DNA of 64,000 bases from contig JAQFVV010006340.1 in assembly GCA_028023455.1 (NCBI GenBank), forward strand, positions 1,905,438-1,969,437. The letters run 5' to 3'. Below the pieces are notes generated by a model that did no database searches, was not told where the DNA came from, and saw only the letters and a program-made list of their open reading frames with translations. The translations under genes and the position numbers were made by a program. Source of the stretch: Epiperipatus broadwayi. Taxonomy: Eukaryota > Onychophora > Udeonychophora > Euonychophora > Peripatidae. Numbering within the stretch: the stretch's first letter is position 1; each line of letters begins with the position of its first letter. Positions 24,463 to 34,892 of the stretch are shown piece by piece.

Positions 24463-26280
24463 TACTATGACACAATATTTTTGTAAAAAGTTTTCATCAA
24501 ACCAAATTTTATCACTAGCAGGAAATTGTCTTCAAAACATTCTGTTTTTAAAAAGACCATCTTAGAAAGTAATTGAGCTTTAGTCACCATTACTGACTTT
24601 AAAAAATTGCATTTTGAAAGACTGCAGGTAAAATATTTTAATAACAATAAAATTTTGTTTAACTTTTAGAATTACATTTATTTCTTTGATTTTGTTGTTC
24701 TAACTTTTTTAATAAATATTGTGCAGCCAATGAACTTCATTTTTATTTCATGATTTTAAAATATTAAAATTTCATTTGTGAAATTTTAATCATTAGAAGG
24801 CTTAAGTAAACTTATTATAAAATATAAATTAATTATATAATATACAAAAAGATTTAATTGCCAAAAGAAATCAAACACAAAGCCATAATTAATTTAACAC
24901 TCACTGTGCTCGATTCGAAAATTTGACAGGCAGGTTTGACATTAGAAGATGTAATTAATTAATTTGAGTGAGTTCAACACATCACACTTATTCCAACTAT
25001 GAATCAGACAAACACTGATGAAATAAGTAGTGGCATGCCAGATTAAAATAAGTAGAGGGGTCGATATGGACTGTAGGATATGGATTGTCCATATGTTGTG
25101 TAGACATATAGATATTGCATAGCAAATGACAATAATAGGCCAATAGGTGAAGATACTCACTGAATCTTAATGTTTTAATTAGTGATAGGGATTTGTCAAT
25201 AAATAGTCAAGCTTTTTTGAAATTAGGATCAAAGTAATATTGTCACATAGCTGAAAGACAGAATACATATTCTCCCGCCAATATTATTTAACTAAATGGT
25301 GGATTCACTAAGGAAAGTCCATGATCAGGATGAGAAGCTGCTAATACCAAATGCTAACATGATCCAAGCTATCAATACAGTTGAAAGTGCCACGAGATTT
25401 AATCATGATGGAAGCAGTTATAGTACAGGTGAAAGTGGTAGGAAATCTATGAGCATTTACAGCCCCTATTTACCATAGTTTACCCTAAAATTAGAGAGTT
25501 ATACATTGCCAATGACAGCAGGTGGCACAAAACTAGTGTAAATATAGTGTAAATACATACATATATAATTGGTATTCATGTTAATATTAACATATAAAGT
25601 GTATTTACCTGAATTTCTGTTTATATATAATTTCACATTAAGACATAACAGTATCAAAATATTTTTCTCCAAAGGCTGGGGAAAAAAGTTTAAAATAAGA
25701 AACATTTGCCCCATGAGTAGTAGATTTTCCATTAATAAAAAAACCTCTAATATTATTGGCACAGCCAATTATAACCATTTTACTCTTTCTTTCTACAGCA
25801 TAAAGAAAGAAAGAATAAAATACTTATGACTGTGGGTGGAAAAAAACAAAAAACTAAGTATTCTTCTACTTTCAGACAAATTAAATTTAAAAAAACCTGA
25901 ATTAAAATAAACTATGCTCATCTCATTATTGGACTTCAGACTTAGGAAGTTCTTCAAGCCTATGAAATACCTGTGCTTCTGGCAAAACTAAATTTTAAAA
26001 AAGTACTGTCTTTACTAAATAAAGTTGTTTAACGAAACATGCTGAGCTACCATTTCAATTTCTGTACTTCAGGGAAAAATAAAGGGAAGAAATTTTGCTA
26101 TCAGAATATAAGATCTAGTTTTAGAATATGATTTCAAATGCTTCTTCTTTTGCAGCTCTGTAAAAACATTTTGCACTGCTTTTATTAATACTACATAAAA
26201 AATATTCATTTACCTAATTACACTATATATACAAAGGTTATACTCTCAATTCCATAATTGGTTATGTATACGTAGTTCTA
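24463..26280. other. non-coding DNA
   Basis: The 60-codon plus frame at 25296-25478 has ordinary composition but no recognisable domain, splice context or partner. I see nothing else to annotate. Confidence 0.5.
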
Positions 26281-26765
26281 GGGTGAATTACATAAAATGG
26301 GATTACCCATACTATTATAGCATCCTACCAAATCAAGCTGTACTATGAAAGCCTGCCTAATGGCTAGGCCTGGAGACGCTTCTATCTGTCTTTGACAGCT
26401 TGCCTTATGTTAGTGCTTCTTTCTAGCAGCTTCCAGTATTTAATATGAATTTGCATTGCTGTGATAATCATTTAGCTTAACTGCTATTGTCTGGACAATT
26501 CTGTCTCCTTTAGCTCTGTGACAGTTGTTTTCTGATTTGACTACTACCTTCAAAAATTTTGATTAGTTATTGCTAGATCCCCTTTCCTAATGAAAATATT
26601 TTAATTCAGTGAGCAACATTACCTAGTGATCCATTTTTCCATTGTCTGTGCTTTACGTATATATTTACATATTGATTAGAGGCAATGAATGCACAATTCG
26701 ACATAGATAAGTTGGTATCTGGACTCGTTCATTGTTTGAGGGAAAAGTGAAATATGATATATACT
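26281..26765 (-). repeat. ancient LTR-like repeat, copy 3
   Basis: Weakly similar in the same order to the repeats at 21930 and 23815: GCATCCTACCA, CAGCTTGCCTTATG, TGCTAGATCCCC, TTCAGTGAGCAACATTACCTAGTG, and GATAAGTTGGTATCTGGACTCGTTC against GATAAGATGGAATCTGGAATAGTCC. Heavily decayed, perhaps an old solo LTR. Confidence 0.45.
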
Positions 26766-27874
26766 ATATGGTGCAAGTAAAAAGTAGTAACAACTCATAA
26801 AAGTCAGAGTTGGTCCTTGTTTTAAATATTTTTACTTTTATTTCAAAAGCATATGGTAAAAATAAAAGCCATGTTTAGAGTTTGAAATTAATGGAAAATT
26901 ACAATTTATATAATATAGATTTGAATTTAAAAATCCAAATGATAAATAGTATTTCAGTAATGAAATAAAGTAGAATTAAAAATATTAGATTATTATTGGA
27001 AAGTTTTTAATCATTCTATTTTTAATTACAAAACTTTCTCAGGATGGAAGTCAAGAAATTGTATATCCGTTTTTATCTTCTGCTGAGAAATTTTGTAAAG
27101 CTTCTTAAAGTTAACTGCCTTAAAATTCGCACACACACATATATATATATATATGTAATCTTTTAATTGCAAAAAAAATATCAAAAGTTGTCAGGGTAAT
27201 CAAATAAGTGGAATCAAATAAGTGGGTCTTCAAAGTATGTGTTCATGGGTGCCTCTTACATGGTTGGCAATCTCAAACTTTGCAAGATTACTTCAAGAAA
27301 ATATTACAATGGCCGAAAACCTTAATTTTTCGGAAAGTTTATGATCATTTTTGTATAGTAATTGGGTAATAATTATTAAAATACATATATATATTTTTAT
27401 GTATTTTTTACAGAAATGTTTTATGTTTAAATATAAAATAATATATTTTTCTGAATATTATTCCTGTAGAGATGACAGTTATCGAAATATAATAGTCTAG
27501 AAATGATGTCACTCAACAGACTGTTATAAGATTTAGCAATATATAAATATTATGAAAAAAAATTTAAACTTTTAAAGCATAAATTTATAGATTTACTAGA
27601 TATTAAAAATAATTCATTTAGATTTTGAACACAAATATCAAACAAAAAAGATTTCCTTCATTTTACAAATTGATTCTACTCAATTGGAACATTTATGAGG
27701 AAACAACACATTGTTTTGATTAAAATCTAATTTTTAAAATAATTCCAAAAACAAATGTGATTTTTAAAAATTTATTTAATTTTTAAACAAAAATAGGTAG
27801 TCTTTTGATATTCAGTCAGGGTGCTTGATGACATTGTTTGTTAAAATAATAAAATGTAATGTTACTGGGCCACG
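26766..27874. other. A+T-rich non-coding DNA
   Basis: Contains a short (CA)(TA) tract at about 27131-27155. I see nothing else. Confidence 0.6.
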
Positions 27875-28114
27875 ATTTTTAAAATCTGGCAACTTTTTTG
27901 ATCCCCTTAATTTTTCTACTAATTTTAGGGATTTTCTGTACATGGCAATTTTTTTGGGCTTTAACTTTTATTTTTTAAAGCAACTTTTATTACTTTTTTT
28001 AAAAATAAAAACAAACAAAAAATAACTTCTGTATCTAACTTTTACAAAGTATTTTTCAATTCACCCCCCCCTCCCCAAAATTAAAATAACACCAAAACTT
28101 TTGAGTTTTTCAAC

Positions 28115-28146
<32 letters not shown>

Positions 28147-28640
28147 AAAATTTGGCCACTTTTCTTTTTGCCTATAACGTGATTTTTTTGGCTTTATTTG
28201 TATACTGCTGATATACTAAAACTTCTACTTTTAAAACCAGTTTTTATTACCTTTTTAAAAAAAAATAAAAACAAATCTAAATTAAGTTTTGTGACTATCT
28301 TTTGTCTCAGTGAAGATAAAATATTTCTCAACAATCTCCCCCCAAAAAAATTAAAATAAGATCAAAACTTTTGTTTTTTTCAACTTTCACTGTCTTTTTT
28401 TTTTTTAGAAAAAAAGACAGCAATTATTTTTTTTCCTCTTTATTTCTATTACCTGATGTCTATTTTGCCAATTTTTTAAAAAAACTTCCTATTAATTATA
28501 TTTTAAAATTCTTTCAACACACCACCACAAAAAATTACAATAAGATCAAAACTTCAGACTTTTACATGTTTGGTTTTTTTTTTATTAGATTTAAAATATG
28601 GCGACTTTCTTTTTGCCTATATGGTGTTTTGTATTAAGCC
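27875..28640. repeat. ~250-bp tandem repeat, about three units
   Basis: Each unit runs from a TGGC(A/C)ACTTTTCTTTTTGCC-like box through a TTTTTATTACTTTTTTAAAAA stretch, a C run followed by AAAATTAAAATAA(G/C)A(T/C)CAAAACTT, and a final T run. Units start near 27880, 28135 and 28385, and a fragment of a fourth starts near 28600. Long homopolymers mark the unit ends. Confidence 0.75.
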
Positions 28641-31600
28641 ATTTCTATTTTCTACTTACTATTAAGGACATTTTTTGATTATTTTATTTTTTCCTACTAT
28701 GTCTTTAATATTTTATTTATAGGAATCAAATAACTTTACATGCAGAAGCCTGACTGACACTACTAGGTGGCACAATTTGTGCACCATTTTAATTGTCTCA
28801 TATAATTTCTCACAAAAGTGTGAGTTTTTGCATGTCAGCTAAATCATGTTTGGCCCTACCCTTTTTGAAGGTTTTTCAAATATCAAATTGTGTAGCAAAG
28901 GGTGGGGATGGTGTGACAATTTTTAGTGAGTCAGACTGCATGATTTAAGTAGAAATGAAATTACTCTACTATGGAGATATCAAAATTTGTGGTCACTTTA
29001 AAATCCAAACAACATCCAATGATACAGTAGTGAGCAGTGAATTGTGGGACTGCATATAAAGTGCCATGGAGCACAAAACAGGCCATAATATTTATGTGGA
29101 AAGCCATAAAGTGGCCTGCAATGACTAAGATAAACATAACTGTTTTCTTAGCCATAAGTGTAAGCTGTGGAAATCACTTTTCTATGCATTAACACATAAA
29201 CATTGCCATCAAGTGACAATGACCAACTATCAAAAGACTACCCAAAAGTATTTATCAAATGAAGTGACATTTATTATACTCTGATAAATAATAATAGTTT
29301 AATATTAAAGTGAATGTAGAAAGCTTAAAGTTATGAGAATAAGGAATCCTTTCAGAATTCTAGCATAGTGCAAGAGATTTAATATTAAATATTAGATAAT
29401 TATTTTTGTTAGAGTCATTTAGTGCTGCAGAACAAAGACATAAGTATTAATTAACATATATATTGAAAAAAAATGATGAAAAAGCAACAACAACACATAA
29501 GTTGTATATTTTAAAATACTTTTTTATGTTCTGAGAAATATCGGTAACAGTTATTTGTTCTGTAAATCATATTTAAATCTAAAAGATTACCATCCATACA
29601 CATAGAAAAATGTCCATCAAATACTATTTGATGTCATATATCAGAACTTTTTTTTAAATGTCTAAACATTAGTTTAATATCTTTAAAACTACAAGATTTC
29701 TTTATTAATATATAAATAATATTTTAGTGTCAACAAACACTTTCTTATAATTTCATCTGGAAAATACTAATATTCTTTATGAGGGAAAAACCTCTAATGA
29801 TTGTAAAAAATGAATCTAATTTTAATAATTAGAAATGACATATCTTCATTTAATAGACATAGTGCAAATGTTAAAACTAATGAATCATGGAATATCTCAT
29901 GATGACATTTACTTTTACTACATTTAAATATTTTCAGTTAAATAAAGTCTTCTGTGTTTATTATACTCAATTATAAAATGTACCAACCTAACTGACTATC
30001 TACCTTTAATTTTTTTCTTTAATTGAGTCTTCACACATTGCTTTATACATTGGGATGATTAATGAGAAATTGTTTTTTGGCAAATATTCATTATTCTTTT
30101 TCATTTCATATTGGATTTAAAGACATGAAATGCAAAAAAAAAAAAGAGGAGAGAGACGAGATCTTGGGGAAGGGAAACCAAAAATACTGATTTATATAAT
30201 GTAAATTAATTTCAAATAACTATTTTATTATTTGTAATTGAAAAAAAAAATATCAATTTAAAAAATTGAAGTTTTCTTTTGACTTTAGAAAATTCTTTCT
30301 TATTTTCCAAGTGAAGTAAGGGGTTAGAAAATTATAGTCTGGGTTTAAGATTTATGGTAATAAATACCACTATTAATAAATTCACTGTGTAATCTAAAAT
30401 CTCTAAGAATTAGGTTCCTTTGACAGATTTTTTTGCTCAACTTTTATTTTTTTTAAAAATTCAATATAAACTTTAAAAAAAGTCAAATATGGAAAAAAAC
30501 AAGGTTTTCCAACCCTATTGCTGCTTTACAAATATATTTTTTTAACTTGTTAAAATTAGCATTAAAATAAACTTTGTTGTTGATTTAAAATGTTTCAGGA
30601 AACAATAGTCAATGTTTATATTTAAATCATTATATTAATTATTAGTTTTAATTAAAAATATTTAAATCAACAAAAAAAACAGTTTTATATGAAGCTGTTT
30701 TTGTGTGTGTTTAATTGCCAGCCATTTTATTTCTATTTGGAGTGTTTGACTGGATGTGTATTAAATGTAGGTGAAGCAAATTCCACCAAGTAATATAACT
30801 CCTCTCTCTTATGAAAGAAGAATTTTAAAAAATAAAGATAAAATATTAATGATAGAATGATAAAAATTTCAAAACAAATCAAAAGAAGAACACTGCAATT
30901 ATAAAACATTCACTTTTGTAAGCTGACATTAGGTATATGAGATTCAAAAGAACCTTGAAAACTTACAATTGACCTTTTTTTTAGAAATTGGAAAAAAAAA
31001 ACAAATACTACTAAAAGTTCTTAAAAAACCAATCAATAAAAACTAATGGTAATAGATATTTGATTACCTGTTAAATTGACAAATTAAGTAATATGTATTA
31101 TTGCTGTGTAAAATTATCATTCTATTATCATCATCAAATGATCAACTAGTTATAAATGTCAAAGCAGAGTTTAAAGAATTAATGTAAGATTAACAGGGAA
31201 ACTTTTATAAAATATAATATCACTGTTATAATATATATATATATTAAAAATTTCACCAAATATTTACCCAACCCTTTTTTCTCCCCCCTCACCCTTCCAT
31301 ATATATATATACTATATCTATATACTACTCTATAGTATTTATACAAATATCTATCATATTTTTCCCCCCCATATATATATATAGATCTATATCAGTTTAT
31401 CACCATATAATCATATATATATATATACCTTGATAAATAGGTGAATAGAAAGATCTATCGATAATGTGATGTGAGAAAAATTAAAATGGTCCGGCTAAAA
31501 CAATAGAAAGTAAAGGGGCTAATAGTGCATTGGACTACAATCATATTCAGACTTCAATTGTTGGAAAATGCGGTGACAATAAAAAATCAGTAACTGGGAT

Positions 31601-33681
31601 TTAATTACAATGATCCTTCAGAATACTCAGTTCTGACAGTGAAAATATTATTTTTTACTTTTTTAAATAAACCGATAACTTTTGTATTTTTCTTAAAACA
31701 CACTATTTTATCATTGAATATTATTTTCTTACTATTTGTAATTGAAGTGGAATTAACTATCTCCCGTCTAGTAATGTGATATCAAAACAACTAAAAAGAA
31801 AAGTTTAATACAGGAAGCAATTTTAAATTAGAGGGTGTGGTAGATTTGTCTATTGTTAATCGGGATTTAACATTATTTACTCTATACATAAATTAAAACA
31901 ATAGGCAAAATTCACTCTACAGTTTCAAAAATTGTCAAAAATTAAGCTTATATAACAAAAGTCCGAAAGAAATGGTATTACCATTTCCTTCTTCGTTGTT
32001 TTTGACATCACATAACTCAGTGAAAGATAGTTGTTTTCATTTCAATTACAGATATTTAGAAAAGTTTTGATTATTTATAAATTAATGTTTTATTCTTTTG
32101 TACCTTGTGTGGTATTTATCTGCAGTTGATTTGGGTTTATCAAATCGTTCCAAATTGGGGAGAAGTTGATTCTATAAATGTTTATTTGTATGATTTTTTT
32201 TAAATTTGTTATAACATACTAAAGAGTAAACTGTTGTTTTTTTTTTTGTTTGTTTTTATGTTTACTTTTTGATTGATATTTAGATATTTGGTAGTGATTT
32301 GAGGATGGCTTTTTTCTTACAGCTTTTATTTTCAAGTATTTTTTTTCATCACATTACATGAGATCAAATGTGAAAACAAATGTAATATTTTTTAGTCCTT
32401 TGACATCACAATATCAAAAAGGGGGCTTATCCATTTTTGATTTTTTTTTTATTTGATCAAGAAGAGAGAATACCAAGATGTGGACGTTTCCGATTTCAGA
32501 TTTGAAAAAAAGTATGTATTTACTATTTTTGCTGGTAGAAGTGGGTTAAACATTTGTACATATTAGTTTAGTAAATTATGGTTTTATTTGTTAATCGTAA
32601 AATTAATTTTAATTACGATTTAATTTTTGGCAATAGTAGTAAAATAGAACTCATTACCACCATGTTAGCATTAAAATTAAATGCCTTCAATCACTTTTTT
32701 TATTTTTTTTGTATTCAGTTGCATTATTTATGATTTTAACAGTTCTTTCATAATCGACCTTTTTTCCTTAGTTCACACATTCTCTTCTGTATTTGCCACC
32801 TTATTTTAGGATGTTAGTACTTTTCCTGTAATTAAATTTATGATACAATTTACAATGAGAGGGTTTTCATTGTAAAATTAAAATCCTTTCTTTACCAAAT
32901 GTACATTACCTCTGAACTTTTGTTCTGTCTTTTTCTACCATAATAATAATATAAATTTTGTCGTGTATTATTTGTAAAATTAAAATACTTTTCTAAACTT
33001 CAAATATTAGATATGACTTTTTTTTTTCATTTAACATAATATTTGTAGTAGTTTTATCTCACTATTTGTTAATTACACTATTAATAGACATTCTAAAACA
33101 TTTTTTGACTATGCCCATTAGACTAGAAATGTATTTTTTGGGGGAGGGGGCAATATATGAACTGTATTATAAATTACTTCTTTGAAATCTTTTTTTTTTT
33201 AAATTTGGAATGAAATTTGAAGATTCTTAACATGACTGGACAAAATATCAGAAAAAAGTCTCATTACTTTTTGAAGTATTATCAAAGATCATGTATCACT
33301 TAATTGTACCAGGACTTATTAATTGCCTCTCTCTGATGTCAAAATGAACTAGAGCACATATTTAACTGGTATCCTGTGACAATGTCTATCTAAGTCCATC
33401 TACTTCTTTTCATGTATGCATCTATCAGTATCTTTGTACCTACATACCAAACAATTTATAAATCATTATTTCTCTTTACCTACCTACCTATCTATCTATA
33501 AATCTATATTCTATATTTTTATCTATCTGGCTGCCATTTAAAACTTTTTATATGTGTATGCATGTATTGTATCAGTAGGAGGCTATTTTAAATATGATTA
33601 TAAATTATTTTCCTGATGTTTTATGATGATACTTTTTTAGTTGTACTTTTATATTGGACTACAATCTAATATGCATATTAA
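28641..33681. other. A+T-rich non-coding DNA
   Basis: No coding region or RNA can be supported in 5 kb. It contains short AT tracts (31231-31245, 31366-31385, 31413-31428) and a C/T-rich stretch near 31270-31300. (TAYC)n-like sequence occurs at 33476-33530 (TACCTACCTATCTATC). Confidence 0.6.
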
Positions 33682-33775
33682 ATGTCTTTAGAAAATGTTA
33701 ATTTTATTTAAATATTCCAAATATATTCAACTGTTAGCAATAGCACATCAAGCAGGTTAGTATATTATGCACAAT

Positions 33776-33809
33776 GTTTTGAGAGGTATTATTCTCCTGT
33801 CTTCTTTGG
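33776..33809 (-). ncRNA. decayed hammerhead-like tail (left arm)
   Basis: Minus strand: AAAGAAGACAGGAGAATAATACCTCTCAAAAC. It aligns with the right-arm CTGAAGA...CTCGAAAC motif, but CTGA has become CAAA and GAAA has become AAAA. Probably dead. Confidence 0.45.
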
Positions 33810-33843
33810 GTGTTGCTGTTCTGACCAGTGACAGTATTAGCAT

Positions 33844-33923
33844 GGTATTCGAACCTGGATGTATAGATTTTTGAGTATTTAATTTTAATGTAACACTTTA
33901 ACCAACTGAGTCATCCTGACAGA
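33844..33923 (-). promoter_or_regulatory. tRNA-like pol III promoter module (left arm)
   Basis: The minus strand has GATGACTCAGTTGGTTAAAG (A-box/D-arm-like) and, about 45 bp downstream, CCAGGTTCGAATACC (B-box, GGTTCGA intact). The spacing suits an internal pol III promoter. There is no clean cloverleaf, so this is tRNA-derived sequence and not a tRNA gene. Confidence 0.6.
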
Positions 33924-33924
33924 G

Positions 33925-34284
33925 GTAACAGTCTTTAAAAATTTGATATATTTATCTATGATGTTCCTCTGGATTTCTCCACTTTTCCTAAGAGCAAAGT
34001 TGATTAGTGCTTTCAATACATTATGTATAGTCACACTTTTTTGCTTATGGAATTGTTTTCCATTGTCATGTAAGCAGCTTTTTTAAATTTTCTTCTTTGT
34101 ACTTTTCTTCTCTATCCAATTTTTTTTTATTTTTCCAATTAAACATATGTTCATTGGCACATATATGGTCTTCTACCTTAGATACATCTGTTTTTTTTTT
34201 TTCTGCTCATAAGTTTGTGTTCTTGCAAGCACTTTTCAATGGGATGTCTGGTCTTACAAATATATGTTCTTCCACATCACACTG
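33925..34284 (-). pseudogene. PLE GIY-YIG endonuclease relic (left arm)
   Basis: Inverted partner of 34287-34614. The minus strand carries the same VCANEHMFNW-, REEKYKE- and KAAYMTMENN-type residues with several frameshifts and stops, including around the T runs at 34120-34140 and 34190-34203. No function is expected. Confidence 0.6.
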
Positions 34285-34286
34285 CA

Positions 34287-34614
34287 AATATAAAATATCA
34301 TATGAATGTGAAAGAATATATATTGGTGAGACCAGTCATCCATTAAAACGTGCATGCAAGAACACAAACTTATGATTACAAGAGAGAAAACAGATGTGTA
34401 TAAGGTATCAGACCATGTATTTGCCAATGAACATATATTCAATTGGGATGATACAAAAATATTGGATAGAGAAGAAAAGGTACAAAGAATAAAATTTAAA
34501 GAAGCTGCTCACATGATAATGGCAAAACATATTATAAGTCAAGCAAGTGTGACTATACATAATGTATGGAAACATTTAATCAACTTTGTTTTTAGAAAAA
34601 AGTGGAGAAATTAG
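34287..34614 (+). pseudogene. PLE GIY-YIG endonuclease relic (right arm)
   Basis: Two overlapping frames. The first ends YKISYECERIYIGETSHPL-KRACKN: a Cys-containing strand, then YIGET, the canonical YIG element with the Arg/Lys-rich helix. The second (34354-34614) continues EHKLMITREKTDVYKVSDHVF-ANEHIFNWDDTKILDREEKV-QRIKFKEAAHMI. This matches the PLE pattern EH...(S)xxAxHxxxxxHxxxWDxxKILDRExxxxxRKxKEAxxI. A one-base shift near 34360 separates the frames. The GIY strand lies at the truncated 5' end and is lost. The tRNA-like module and tail follow directly. Confidence 0.75.
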
Positions 34615-34664
34615 TAGGAACGTCATAGATAAGAATATGAAATTTCTACACAGTTTTGCCTTTG

Positions 34665-34740
34665 GCAGGATGGCTCAGTTGGTTAAAGTGTTACCTTAAA
34701 ATTGAATAATCAAAAATCTAAGAATCCAGGTTCAAATCCT
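34665..34740 (+). promoter_or_regulatory. tRNA-like pol III promoter module (right arm)
   Basis: GGATGGCTCAGTTGGTTAAAG is a good A-box with a D-loop GGTT. CCAGGTTCAAATCCT, about 45 bp downstream, is a B-box with a matching T-arm stem. It lies 50 bp after the GIY-YIG stop and 35 bp before the hammerhead-like tail. A mirrored copy is at 33844-33923. Confidence 0.65.
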
Positions 34741-34774
34741 ATATTAGTTCTGTCACTAGTCAGGTCAGCAACAC

Positions 34775-34808
34775 CTGAAGAAGAGGGAAGAATAATACCT
34801 CTCGAAAC
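34775..34808 (+). ncRNA. hammerhead-like core in PLE tail (right arm)
   Basis: CTGAAGA, then AGAGG, an 11-base loop, CCTCT (5-bp stem II), then C and GAAAC. CUGANGA and GAAA are intact. One unpaired C sits next to GAAA, and stems I/III are not clear. PLE hammerhead motifs are known in this location. Confidence 0.5.
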
Positions 34809-34892
34809 GTTCTGCATATACTATCCTGTTTGATGTGCTATTTAGTTGAGTATATTTGGAATATTTAAATAAAGTTAATTTTTAAAGACATT

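Larger units (their letters stand above)
33682..34892. mobile_element. head-to-head palindromic PLE insertion with tRNA-like modules
   Basis: A nearly symmetrical palindrome centred at about 34285. The left arm (33682-34284) is on the minus strand and the right arm (34287-34892) on the plus strand. From centre outward each arm has the GIY-YIG coding remnant, a stop, a tRNA-like A-box/B-box module, a hammerhead-like tail, and a 3' end AATATTTAAATAAAGTTAATTTT. Arms match along their full 600 bp with moderate divergence, so both came from the same source. 5'-truncation falls within the endonuclease domain on both sides. Confidence 0.85.

Noticed and set aside
25296-25478. 60-codon plus frame of ordinary composition
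   Set aside because: Too short, no domain, no splice signals matched, no paralogue in the window.
34665-34740. A true tRNA gene (also 33844-33923 and the 41-kb units)
   Set aside because: A and B boxes are good but no complete acceptor stem or anticodon arm folds. These are tRNA-derived modules in retroelements.
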